A stretch of DNA of 64,000 bases from an uncultured Phycisphaerales bacterium (GTDB lineage: Bacteria; Planctomycetota; Phycisphaerae; Tepidisphaerales; Tepidisphaeraceae), in the NCBI GenBank assembly GCA_903871935.1, contig CAIQIQ010000003.1, positions 1 to 64,000 of the forward strand. The letters run 5' to 3'. The number at the start of each line of letters is the position of its first letter. The first letter of the stretch is position 1. Below the pieces are notes generated by a model, which was given only the letters and a program-made list of their open reading frames with translations, was not told the origin of the DNA and made no database searches. Positions 16,777-24,755 of the stretch are shown in pieces. The translations under genes were made by a program, and so were the position numbers.

Positions 16777-16848
16777 GCCACAATCATATCGCCGCGTGCC
16801 GGCATTGTCATGGACTTACACAAATCCCCATTCGACCGGGACTTGCAC

Positions 16849-16935
16849 CTACATGCGGTGCTGTTCGACTTCCTCGCGTGCAATGCGGCACCACATGTCA
16901 AAGCGTTCCGGGTGATTCTCGCAGGTGTGCGTATC
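16849..16935 (-). pseudogene. Fragment duplicated from a URO-D-like gene
   Basis: Translated on the minus strand this gives DTHTCENHPERFDMWCRIAR followed by EEVEQHRM and a stop. The complete gene at 19967-21256 has DTHTCENRPERFDLWCRIAR followed by EEVEL near its C-terminus. Over about 70 bases only around six differ. Neither the upstream body of the gene nor its real C-terminus is present here. It is a short duplicated or left-over piece from a second copy, about 3 kb from the intact gene. The surrounding 16777-17009 otherwise shows nothing I can name. Confidence 0.8.
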
Positions 16936-17009
16936 TGGCGAACATGATGCAGGTGCTGGCGGCGTTGTTTGAGTCGGGCCAGAAGGGGCGGAGGTGAGGT
17001 CTCGGACGT

Positions 17010-19145
17010 TCAGGGGATAGCGCGGAACTCAAATCCCATGGACCATATCACAAGGTTGGCCAGCGACCAGAAGGCGGAAATGGTCACATCAGCGCAGATG
17101 ATACCCAGGAAGAGGGGCTGTGCCCGGGTGAACATGCGGGCCCCGCCGAAATTGAGCAATAGTGTCTTGGCAAGCCAGCCCAGGAAGATGCTGAACCAGC
17201 TTACCCAAAGCCCATACGTGTAGCAGAGGAGAAAGCCCACGGGATGGAGCGGCCAGTTGGCAATGGTCAGACGCAGGGCTCCAAGAGTGCCAGTGATTCC
17301 TGCGCCGATGCCGATATGCAGGAGGCGAGAGTGGCGGACCGGCTGGATGCCGGTGACGGTGTAACGTACGGACGGGCCCATGACAGTGTCGGGGACCATG
17401 TTGTTGATCACCCACCAGTTCAGGGGCGCCTTGTTCGAGCGGTCGAGCGTGGCGGCATAGCGGTACTCGACATAGAGCATGGCCACGCCGGAGACGACAT
17501 AGGCGATGGCAAGGGCGAGCACGAGCACTGCGACAACGCGGATGCCCTTGCGCCAGGCGGCGACACTGGTGCCGGCACTGGTGCCGGAGCCGCTGCAGGC
17601 GGTGTGGTCGGCCACGACCAGCGCGTGCTGCGCAAAGGGCGGGAGCGTTTGTCGCATGTCGGCGGCGAAGATCCCGGAAAAGAGCCGGGCGAAAAGATAG
17701 CTGCCAGGCGTGGTGTGCGGCAGGGCGGGAATGGCAACCGCTGCCACGTCGTAGGGATGGGAGAGCGGCACCGGAAGCGAGGGATAGATCATGCCGGTGT
17801 CGGCGACGATGCGGGCCAGTGCAATGTGGAGCATCAACAGGATGCCGATGATGACCAGGGCGCCGAGGAGCGTGGTGCCTGCCGCCATGAGCCAGGCGAT
17901 CAGGAGCAGTTGGCAGCCGACGAAAGCCCAGCCGGCCAGCCCGTAGGGAAGATAGCGCCCGCGGGGATCGTCGCTCCGGCCGGCGCCAAACATCTGGCGA
18001 AGAACGGCAAACAGGTGGTGCCGTGCGATGTAGAGAACAATGCCCACGAACACCACGACCGAGCCGAACATCTGGTCATGCGCCATTGGCTCGGTGATGT
18101 CGGTCTGCCGCATGCCGCAGGCCATTCGGGCAACCTGCAGAAGCACGAAGATGAACCACAGCGAGAATGCCGTTCGGGTCTGCATGAAGACGGCGAGGCC
18201 AGCGATGGTGAAGAAGATCCGCTGGGTCATGAATTCCCACTGGCAGTAACGCCAGGGCTCTTCGGTCATGATCTTGCTGAGATCGAACGACAGCGGGATC
18301 TCGGGGATGTTTCTCGGGAAATACACCCCCAGGCCATTGAAGAGCTTGATGAATGCGATGGCGGAAAAGCCGATCCAGAAGAGGTAATTGTGGAAGAGCG
18401 TGTTAAGCATCCTGCCCGGCGCCGGGGGTTCGATCAGGGACATGTAGACCGTGACCAAGGGGAACTGGAGCCGTTCATTCTCGACCCACTGACGCCGGAG
18501 AATGATCATCGAGGTGAGAATCGAACCAAAGAGGCCGACGAGGAGAATTCCCCAGGCCATGGCGGGGCGCAGCCACGCGTGCCAGGGAACGGCCAGAAAG
18601 TGCGCGGTGAAGGTATCGGTGTCGGTAAGGGCGCGGCCGACATATTGCTGGACGATCGGGTCGATGCCGCGCTGGACGGGATCACTCGAAGGGAAGGATG
18701 GAAACAGCCAGTCAGGGGGATTCACCCGGCGCAGAAGGTCGGCGAATTCCGGCCGCTGGGCTGCATAGTAGAAGATGCCGGTCAGATGGCCGGGCAGGTA
18801 TCGCATCAACCCGCTGGAGGGCAGGGCGCAGCCGACCAGGATCATGCCGATGACGACAGCAAGCTCACCGGGACTGAAAGCGTAGCGTGGGGCGAATCGG
18901 TGCAGAGGCGCGTTGATGAGGATCACAAAGAGCATCAGGAAGAGCAGCAGGCCCGCTGGCAGATAGCTCCTGATGAGGCAGGCATTGTTCAGGGCATGGT
19001 TATTGAAGGGGGTGATGGCATTGATGGCGATGACGCCAAACAGGCCAAGCAGCACGCTGCGCAGGTTGACGGGGTCGCGCCCAGGCTCTGCAAGAGGGAG
19101 CGGAGGGGTTGCGGAGGCGGATTGCTCGGTGGAACCGGGGTTCAT
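17010..19145 (-). CDS. DUF6785-type polytopic membrane protein (OPT-like transporter)
   Basis: A 711-residue protein with about 14 hydrophobic segments, starting with a short cytoplasmic tail and SVLLGLFGVIAINAITPFNN. The length, the many membrane segments and blocks such as ELAVVIGMILVGCALPSSG and ARIVADTGMIYPSLP fit the DUF6785/DUF6784 proteins of planctomycetes, which have been compared with oligopeptide (OPT) transporters. The substrate is unknown, and transport itself is an inference from topology. A long open frame on the opposite strand (17244-19151) is a composition artefact. No operon partner is evident; the next gene upstream on this strand is hicB, 197 bases away. Confidence 0.75.
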   Translation of the reverse strand: MNPGSTEQSASATPPLPLAEPGRDPVNLRSVLLGLFGVIAINAITPFNNHALNNACLIRSYLPAGLLLFLMLFVILINAPLHRFAPRYAFSPGELAVVIGMILVGCALPSSGLMRYLPGHLTGIFYYAAQRPEFADLLRRVNPPDWLFPSFPSSDPVQRGIDPIVQQYVGRALTDTDTFTAHFLAVPWHAWLRPAMAWGILLVGLFGSILTSMIILRRQWVENERLQFPLVTVYMSLIEPPAPGRMLNTLFHNYLFWIGFSAIAFIKLFNGLGVYFPRNIPEIPLSFDLSKIMTEEPWRYCQWEFMTQRIFFTIAGLAVFMQTRTAFSLWFIFVLLQVARMACGMRQTDITEPMAHDQMFGSVVVFVGIVLYIARHHLFAVLRQMFGAGRSDDPRGRYLPYGLAGWAFVGCQLLLIAWLMAAGTTLLGALVIIGILLMLHIALARIVADTGMIYPSLPVPLSHPYDVAAVAIPALPHTTPGSYLFARLFSGIFAADMRQTLPPFAQHALVVADHTACSGSGTSAGTSVAAWRKGIRVVAVLVLALAIAYVVSGVAMLYVEYRYAATLDRSNKAPLNWWVINNMVPDTVMGPSVRYTVTGIQPVRHSRLLHIGIGAGITGTLGALRLTIANWPLHPVGFLLCYTYGLWVSWFSIFLGWLAKTLLLNFGGARMFTRAQPLFLGIICADVTISAFWSLANLVIWSMGFEFRAIP

Positions 19146-19342
19146 GAATAGTCGTTCTCAAGCCGCCGGGACAGCCGGCGGCGGTGGCACGTTCGGCTAC
19201 CCATGCCACATCACCATACGGCCGGTCATGCTGAATGTGAAGGCGCAGGATCGAAGGGCGGTTGACTGCCGGGTACAGAAGGGTTTGTGGGTCCAAAGCG
19301 GGGGAAAGACCGAGGTCTCGCGAACGGTTGGCCGCATTCGCG

Positions 19343-19768
19343 TCACCCGGCTACCCGAGTCGGGAACAGGCCCAGAGCAACCGAGCGGACGTAATCCGCC
19401 ATGCCCTTGAAACCGGCCCGCGAGGCGTTGGCCTGGATGATCTCGCGTTCATCGGCCGACAGGCGGATGTTGACCTGTTCAGAGCGAATCTGTTCTCGTG
19501 CCGGAGCGGGAGCGGGCAACCCGGCGGCCAGATCGGAGGCAAGTCCCGCGGTAACGGCTTCACGTGCGGAAGCCAGAGCCGACTCAACATCTTTGCCATC
19601 TCCGAGGCAGTTGGGCAGTTCGACGCATCGCGACCACCATTCGCCCCCTTCCGGCCATACGGTGTACTTATATACATGGGCCATCTTACGAGCGGTGGCG
19701 ATGTGCTGCGCGGAAGGGACGCTCTTAGCGGCCTTCATTGATCTTTTGTGCTTCTCGGTAGTAGCCAT
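19343..19768 (-). CDS. hicB: HicB-family antitoxin
   Basis: The 141-residue product has a HicB core (YKYTVWPEGGEWWSRCVELP, then CLGDGKDVESALASAREAV) with the partly degraded RNase H-like fold typical of the family. A C-terminal DNA-binding segment follows (VNIRLSADEREIIQANASR), which resembles a ribbon-helix-helix. The ATG at 19768 has GAGG at the right distance and overlaps the end of hicA by 44 bases, so translation is coupled. An internal ATG at 19681 lies closer to the usual HicB start. The protein should neutralise HicA and repress the operon through the palindrome at 19925-19940. Confidence 0.88.
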   Translation of the reverse strand: MATTEKHKRSMKAAKSVPSAQHIATARKMAHVYKYTVWPEGGEWWSRCVELPNCLGDGKDVESALASAREAVTAGLASDLAAGLPAPAPAREQIRSEQVNIRLSADEREIIQANASRAGFKGMADYVRSVALGLFPTRVAG

Positions 19769-19916
19769 ACTTCACCTCGCCATGATGGACAGGCACCGGG
19801 AAACTTCTGCATCCCGGCTTGACGAAAACATGATGCGACCCCGTCACGTGCGATAGCGCCCAGCCGTGCTTTCCCATGTACTTCCTGAAGTCACGGAACT
19901 TAACGGGGCTGGGCAT
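19725..19916 (-). CDS. hicA: HicA-family mRNA interferase toxin
   Basis: A 63-residue HicA toxin. It has the small dsRNA-binding-like fold with the conserved glycine-serine-histidine block GSHHVFVKPG, whose histidine is catalytic, and the family's VPVHHGEVKYG near the end. HicA cleaves mRNA independently of the ribosome and is blocked by HicB. The start codon at 19916 lacks an obvious ribosome-binding site, which fits low expression. It is the first gene of the pair and overlaps hicB. Both proteins look intact, so the module is probably functional. Confidence 0.88.
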   Translation of the reverse strand: MPSPVKFRDFRKYMGKHGWALSHVTGSHHVFVKPGCRSFPVPVHHGEVKYGYYREAQKINEGR

Positions 19917-19922
19917 CGAATG

Positions 19923-19940
19923 AGTATAGCCTGTGCTATA
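19923..19940 (-). promoter_or_regulatory. hicAB promoter and likely HicB operator
   Basis: TATAGCCTGTGCTATA (19925-19940) is a perfect six-base inverted repeat with a four-base spacer. Its left arm overlaps a -10-like TATACT on the minus strand (19923-19928), seven bases before the hicA start. A repressor bound here would block RNA polymerase, as expected for autoregulation by HicB. No clear -35 box is seen. Confidence 0.55.
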
Positions 19941-19966
19941 TCACCGTGCAACCGTACTGCCTATCG

Positions 19967-21256
19967 CTAATGCGTGTGATGGCTTTCAACGGGATCTGCG
20001 AATCCAGGCCCCAACTCGACTTCTTCCCGTGCAATCCGGCACCACAGATCAAAGCGTTCCGGGCGATTCTCGCAGGTGTGCGTATCCTTGAGGATCATCT
20101 CGAGAACGCAGCCGTTGGCTCGGGTCACGTCCAGGGTGTGCCGAATGTAGGCGCGGACTCTGTTCTCGTCGAACCGGCCGACCAGGTGGCTGGGATGCGG
20201 CTTCCACGAATAGATCGCCTTGTCGCCGAGCTTCTGGGCGCACCTGTCCACATCCGCGAAGGGGGAGATTGAGATCCGGCGGAGGTTCTTGATCGTCAGG
20301 GCCAGGTCGATCTTGTGCGTCAGGTCTTCGCAGCAGCCGTAGCCGTTCAGGGCGAACGGTTGGAGCAGTTCGCGTTCGTAGCGCAGGCTGAATTCCTCGT
20401 GCATTTGCGGGGAGACCAGAGCCAGTTCCTGTGCCTCGGCGGAGCCCCACATGTCGCACGGCCGGACATGCCCGGGGTCGAAGCCCGGGGGCGGCAGTTC
20501 GCTGGTAAATCCATTGCCTCCGCTGTTGTGGTAGGTCCAGTCGTTGTTGAGGCTGAGCAGGTTCTGGTCGATGTACTGCTTCATGAGGTGGTGGTGGCCG
20601 TCGGTCAGCAGGCGCATCGCATCGTGCAGCCACTGGGGATCCTCGATCATGTCCTCCATCACCTGTTCAAGACCGCGCAGGGCGGTGTACTGGGCCATCA
20701 GGTGGAATGACACGTGCGCTACACCCTTGAGCCGGATGTCCAGGATGTCGCCAAAGAGCTGCTGTGCCTCGGTCATCCGGCGAGCGGTTTCCACAGTGTC
20801 TTCGTGGATTTCCGGGAAGCGGATCTGTTTCAGGTCGGAGGGTTTGTGGATCACAGGCTGGAACGCCCTGGCTCCCAGGGCTTCATCGCTCCAGTGCCAT
20901 TGGGCCTCAATGCCCCAACCGGAACTGACGATGGCCCGCCGGATGGTCCAGGTCTTCTCCACAAGGTTGTCATCGCAGAAATGGTCGTGGTAATAGATTG
21001 ACCGCCGGAGCTGGCCCTCCATCTGCCGGGCTGTCTCGCCTTCGCACTTGAGCGATTCTGCCGGTACCAGTTCCCGCCAGGATCCTTCCGGCGACAGCCA
21101 TATCATCGGCCGCTTGCTTCTAAGGTCGTTGTGCAGTGTCCACTGCCTGCGCCGCTGCTCCTGGATCGGCAGGGCGGCGATGTCCGCCAGGCGCTTTGCC
21201 AGGTCCCGAAGGATCGTACGGTCGGCTTCACTGATATGGTCAGATCCGGTTGGCAT
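19967..21256 (-). CDS. Uroporphyrinogen decarboxylase-like (URO-D superfamily) protein
   Basis: The 429-residue protein resembles URO-D/MtaA-type TIM-barrel proteins common in planctomycetes and Lentisphaerae. Recognisable parts are LMAQYTALRGLEQVMEDMIE in the middle and NGYGCCEDLTHKIDLALTI near the C-terminus, where cysteines could bind zinc as in corrinoid methyltransferases. It is not a haem-pathway HemE: it lacks the N-terminal arginine cluster and is longer. A role in methyl transfer or demethylation of a small substrate is a guess. I prefer the ATG at 21256 (GGAG ten bases away) over the GTG at 21265. A fragment of a second copy lies at 16849-16935. Confidence 0.7.
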   Translation of the reverse strand: MPTGSDHISEADRTILRDLAKRLADIAALPIQEQRRRQWTLHNDLRSKRPMIWLSPEGSWRELVPAESLKCEGETARQMEGQLRRSIYYHDHFCDDNLVEKTWTIRRAIVSSGWGIEAQWHWSDEALGARAFQPVIHKPSDLKQIRFPEIHEDTVETARRMTEAQQLFGDILDIRLKGVAHVSFHLMAQYTALRGLEQVMEDMIEDPQWLHDAMRLLTDGHHHLMKQYIDQNLLSLNNDWTYHNSGGNGFTSELPPPGFDPGHVRPCDMWGSAEAQELALVSPQMHEEFSLRYERELLQPFALNGYGCCEDLTHKIDLALTIKNLRRISISPFADVDRCAQKLGDKAIYSWKPHPSHLVGRFDENRVRAYIRHTLDVTRANGCVLEMILKDTHTCENRPERFDLWCRIAREEVELGPGFADPVESHHTH

Positions 21257-21278
21257 TTCAATCACACTCCATGGAATC

Positions 21279-21301
21279 CATTGAACGTAGCCGTTTCAAT
21301 G
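21279..21301. promoter_or_regulatory. Inverted repeat in a divergent promoter region
   Basis: CATTGAA and TTCAATG form a perfect seven-base inverted repeat with a nine-base spacer. It sits just upstream of the URO-D-like start (21256) in the gap shared with the fused oxidoreductase gene at 21445. The position suits a dimeric repressor acting on one or both genes. The motif does not tell me which family of regulator. Confidence 0.35.
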
Positions 21302-21444
21302 TACCACTGGTCTGGGCCCCAGCAAGGGCAAAGAGTAAAGGATGAGCTGAACTATACGGCGGCTGCGCGGTGATAGGATTTTTCGTAGCCGCCAGTAGAA
21401 TGCCGACACGTTCGGTTCATCTAACACGTAAAGGAAGAAGTCAT

Positions 21445-23448
21445 ATGGAACTCAATTGGGGCATCATTGGTGCAGGATCGATCGCTCGCGCGTTTGCGAC
21501 GGGCGCCAAGACAAGCAAGACCGGCAAACTCAAGGCGGTTGCGAGCCGGGATCTTGCCAAGGCGCAGAAGTTTGCCACGGAGTTCGGCGTGCCGACGTCG
21601 TACGGCAGCTATGAGCAGCTGCTGGCCGACAAGAGCATTCAGGCGATTTACAACTGCACGCCGCACCCGATGCATGCGCAGTGGACCATCGCCGCGCTGG
21701 AAGCTGGCAAGCATGTCCTGTGCGAGAAGCCGTTTGCGATGAACTACTACGAAGCGATGAAGATGATCGAAGTGGCGAGGGAGAAGAACCTCTGCCTGCT
21801 CGAGGCATTCATGTATCGCTGCCATCCGCAGACGGTGAAACTGGTGGAGCTGATTAAAGGCAAGGCGATCGGTGATGTGCGGGTGATCCAGGGCACCTTC
21901 AGTTTCCATGCGGGCTACAACCCGGAGAGCCGGCTTTTCAGTAATGCTCTGGCCGGCGGCGGGATTATGGATGTGGGGTGCTATCCCGTCTCGATGTCGC
22001 GGCTGATCGCGGGCGTGGCTCAAGGCAAAGACTTTGCCGATCCGATTGAGGTCAAAGGCACCGGCCGGCTGACGCCTACTGGCGTCGATAGCTGGGCGGC
22101 AGGGACGCTTAAGTTCCCCGGCGACATCGTGGCGCAGGTTGCCACGGGCGTGGAAGTGAATCAGGAGAACGTCGTTCGCGTATTCGGCTCTGATGGGCAG
22201 ATCACCATGCATAATCCATGGGTCTGCAATCGCCAGAAGGCGGAAGTGGGCAAGATCATTGTGCGCAAGGGACAGGCTGCGCCCGAAGAGATCGAGGTGC
22301 CGGCCGACCGCACGAGCTTTAGCTACGAGATCGATGTGTTTGCCAAAGCGGTTGAGGATCGCTCGCATAAGCCCGCGCATCCCGCCATGAGCAACGAAGA
22401 CACGCTGGGTAACATGCGCACGCTGGATCTGTGGCGGGCGCAGGTGGGCGTTGTGTATGACATCGAGAAACCGCAGAACTTCACCTATACCGTCAGCCGA
22501 AAGCCGCTGGCCGTTCGCGCCAAGAACAACATGCTCTATGGCGAGATGCCGGGCGTGGACAAGAAGATCAGCAGGCTGGTCATGGGCGTGGATAACCAGC
22601 ATTCGATGTCGCATGCGTCCGTGATGTTCGACGACTGGTTCGAGCGCGGCGGCACTGCGTTCGATACTGCCCACATTTACGGCGGCGGCCAGTGCGAACG
22701 CATGCTGGGATGGTGGATCAAGAACCGTGGATTGCGCGAGCAGGTTGTGCTGATCAGCAAGGGAGCACATACGCCGTTCTGCGATCCCAAGAGCATTTCG
22801 ACGCAGCTAGCCGTGACGCTGGAGCGCCTGCAGACGGATCATCTGGATCTGTACATTATGCACCGCGATAACCCGGAGATCCCGGTGGGCGAGTTCATCG
22901 ATGTGCTGAACGAGCATTTCAAAGCGGGACGTATCCGCGCGTTCGGTGGCAGCAACTGGACGTTGGCTCGGGTGGATGAGGCCAATGCCTATGCGAAGAA
23001 GACGGGCAAGCAGGGCTTTAGCCTGGTGAGCAACAACTTCAGCCTGGCGCGGATGGTTGATGCGGTGTGGGCTGGCTGCATCCAGACGGCCGATCGCGCC
23101 AGCCGCGAGTGGTTCAAGGAGAGGAACATGCCGCTGTTTGCCTGGAGCAGCCAGGCTCGCGGGTTCTTCCTGGATGGGCGGGCAGCGCCGGATAAGAAGG
23201 AGGATGAGGAACTGGTGCGCTGCTGGTATGCCGATGACAATTTTGAGCGGTTGGAGCGGGCCCGGGAGCTGGCGAAGAAGAAGAAATGCCTGCCGATCAA
23301 CATCGCGCTGGCGTATGTGCTGCGGCAGCCGTTCCCGACGTTCCCGTTGATTGGGCCGAGGGCGCTGTGGGAGACCCGGACCAGCCTGCAGGCGTTGGAT
23401 ATCGAGTTGACTCCGCAGGAACTGGCATGGCTGAACCTGGAGGCATGA
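21445..23448 (+). CDS. Fused Gfo/Idh/MocA oxidoreductase and aldo/keto reductase
   Basis: One uninterrupted frame of 667 residues joins two enzymes. Residues 1-345 form a Gfo/Idh/MocA protein with the Rossmann motif GIIGAGSIARA and the EKP signature at 94-96 (VLCEKPFAMNYYEAM). After a linker of about 25 residues, 370-667 is an aldo/keto reductase with the tetrad Asp407, Tyr412, Lys439 and His473 (FDTAHIYGGG, LISKGAH, LYIMHRDN). All key residues of both halves are present, so both should be active with NAD(P). The pair could carry out sequential redox steps on one sugar, for example oxidation and then reduction at another carbon. The ATG follows AAGGAAGAAG. A strong hairpin lies just downstream. 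Confidence 0.88.
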   Translation: MELNWGIIGAGSIARAFATGAKTSKTGKLKAVASRDLAKAQKFATEFGVPTSYGSYEQLLADKSIQAIYNCTPHPMHAQWTIAALEAGKHVLCEKPFAMNYYEAMKMIEVAREKNLCLLEAFMYRCHPQTVKLVELIKGKAIGDVRVIQGTFSFHAGYNPESRLFSNALAGGGIMDVGCYPVSMSRLIAGVAQGKDFADPIEVKGTGRLTPTGVDSWAAGTLKFPGDIVAQVATGVEVNQENVVRVFGSDGQITMHNPWVCNRQKAEVGKIIVRKGQAAPEEIEVPADRTSFSYEIDVFAKAVEDRSHKPAHPAMSNEDTLGNMRTLDLWRAQVGVVYDIEKPQNFTYTVSRKPLAVRAKNNMLYGEMPGVDKKISRLVMGVDNQHSMSHASVMFDDWFERGGTAFDTAHIYGGGQCERMLGWWIKNRGLREQVVLISKGAHTPFCDPKSISTQLAVTLERLQTDHLDLYIMHRDNPEIPVGEFIDVLNEHFKAGRIRAFGGSNWTLARVDEANAYAKKTGKQGFSLVSNNFSLARMVDAVWAGCIQTADRASREWFKERNMPLFAWSSQARGFFLDGRAAPDKKEDEELVRCWYADDNFERLERARELAKKKKCLPINIALAYVLRQPFPTFPLIGPRALWETRTSLQALDIELTPQELAWLNLEA

Positions 23449-23475
23449 CCACAGGCAGGTGATTACGGAAGTATG

Positions 23476-23520
23476 CGGCGGCCAGTTGGTGGGAAGCACC
23501 GGCTGGCCGCCGGTGTTTGC
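23476..23520 (+). terminator. Terminator-like hairpin after the fused oxidoreductase gene
   Basis: CGGCGGCCAG (23476-23485) pairs with CTGGCCGCCG (23503-23512). Inside, two G-U pairs and GGTG/CACC extend the stem to about 16 pairs around a GGAAG loop. A weak T-rich stretch (GTGTTTG) follows. It lies 27 bases after the stop at 23448. The rest of 23449-23742 has no feature I can support. Confidence 0.6.
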
Positions 23521-23742
23521 GGTTTGCACAGCACCAAAAAGAACGTCGCCGCGGAAGCGACCGGGTTACCGACGGCACCACGCGTTGTCGTTTACGGCTG
23601 CTTCCTTTCGGCCCTGACCGGATTCACAACACCACGCTTGCATCGGACCCGGCCGCATTCCACGGCGACGGTTCGAATGCCAGATTGTAGGGGTGGAACT
23701 GTAGCGAAGTTCCTCAGCATTTGCAAACGCCCCAGCCAGGGC

Positions 23743-24747
23743 CTAATGCAACTGCAGCAGGCTCGACGCGGCGGCGATCCGGACATCCTCGTCGGTGTCA
23801 TCAAGCAGCTTGCCCAGCATCTGCTGCGCGTCGATGCGGCCGATGGCGCCAAACGCCATCGCGGCCAATTGGCGTCGCCGTGGGTCTTCGCTGGTGATGC
23901 CCTTGGTTGCCACGCCATAGCCTTCATCACTGTGGATCATGCCCATGGCACGGGCCGCGACAAGTGACACTTCCGGGTAGGCGCTGGTGAGCATTCCGCG
24001 CAAATGCTCCGCCACGCGCGGATCGTGGCGAGACGCCAGAGCGGTGGCTGAAATCATCTGGTCATCGGGGTAGCGGCTGATGGTGCCGATCACGAGCGAC
24101 TCCAATGCATCATCGAAACCCAGCCGCCAGAGACTTTCTGAGGCCTGCAGGCGAATCGTGGGATCATTGTCGCGCAGTTGATAGCGCAGGATATTCTCGG
24201 CCGACTTCTCCCCCAGCAATCCCAACAGCAGCGCCGTGTTGGCACGCACCTGACGATCAGGGTCGCCTGCAAACTCTTCCAGTTCGTGGCTGTAGCGCAC
24301 ATCGCCGATGCGATGCAAGGCGAAGATTGCGGCGGCTTGGACGCTTTTATCGGGGTCGTTCACCAGCTTGGTGGCCGGGACGGCGATCTGGGGCAGGCGG
24401 ATTTCGCCGGCCGTCATCAATGCGGCGAAGCGGACGACCGTTGCCGGGTCGGAGGTGGCCTTGAGAATGATCTCACGGCCGGTGTCGATGGGGAGATAGC
24501 GACTGGCTTCAACGGCATGGGCGCGGCAGAAAGGGTTCTGTGAGTTGGCCGAGGCGCGGAGCTGGTTGAGGGCTCGCGTTCGCAACGTTTGATCGGCCGC
24601 CTGCGGTTGGGCTTTGGGGTAATCCGGCGGCTTGGGGACGGGACGGGTCAGTTTTTGGCCTTCTCCGGCGCCGCTGGATTTGCCGAAGCAGCCGCACAGT
24701 CCCGTGGCGACTACCGTCGCCAGTGCCAATGTCACGTATCTTTTCAT
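23743..24747 (-). CDS. HEAT-repeat lipoprotein
   Basis: The 334-residue product begins with a lipoprotein signal (MKRYVTLALATVVATGLCGC), with Cys20 the likely lipidated residue. After a proline-rich linker come about eight HEAT-like repeats of 30-35 residues, for example DPATVVRFAALMTAGEI, DPDRQVRANTALLLGLLG and DTDEDVRIAAASSLLQL. Such helical solenoids act as protein-binding scaffolds; this one should face the periplasm on a membrane anchor. The start is eight bases after the end of the DUF4105 gene, so the two form an operon. The frame is open to 24834, but that part belongs to the upstream gene's region. Confidence 0.8.
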   Translation of the reverse strand: MKRYVTLALATVVATGLCGCFGKSSGAGEGQKLTRPVPKPPDYPKAQPQAADQTLRTRALNQLRASANSQNPFCRAHAVEASRYLPIDTGREIILKATSDPATVVRFAALMTAGEIRLPQIAVPATKLVNDPDKSVQAAAIFALHRIGDVRYSHELEEFAGDPDRQVRANTALLLGLLGEKSAENILRYQLRDNDPTIRLQASESLWRLGFDDALESLVIGTISRYPDDQMISATALASRHDPRVAEHLRGMLTSAYPEVSLVAARAMGMIHSDEGYGVATKGITSEDPRRRQLAAMAFGAIGRIDAQQMLGKLLDDTDEDVRIAAASSLLQLH

Positions 24748-24755
24748 TGCCTTAC

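Noticed and set aside
17244-19151. 635-codon open frame on the + strand
   Set aside because: It is antisense to the polytopic membrane protein. Its composition (runs of Asp, Glu, Gly, His) is what reversed membrane-protein codons give, and no family pattern appears.
23655-23705. GGTTCGAATGCC as a possible tRNA T-arm
   Set aside because: No matching acceptor, D-arm or anticodon stem can be folded around it. I found no tRNA in the window.
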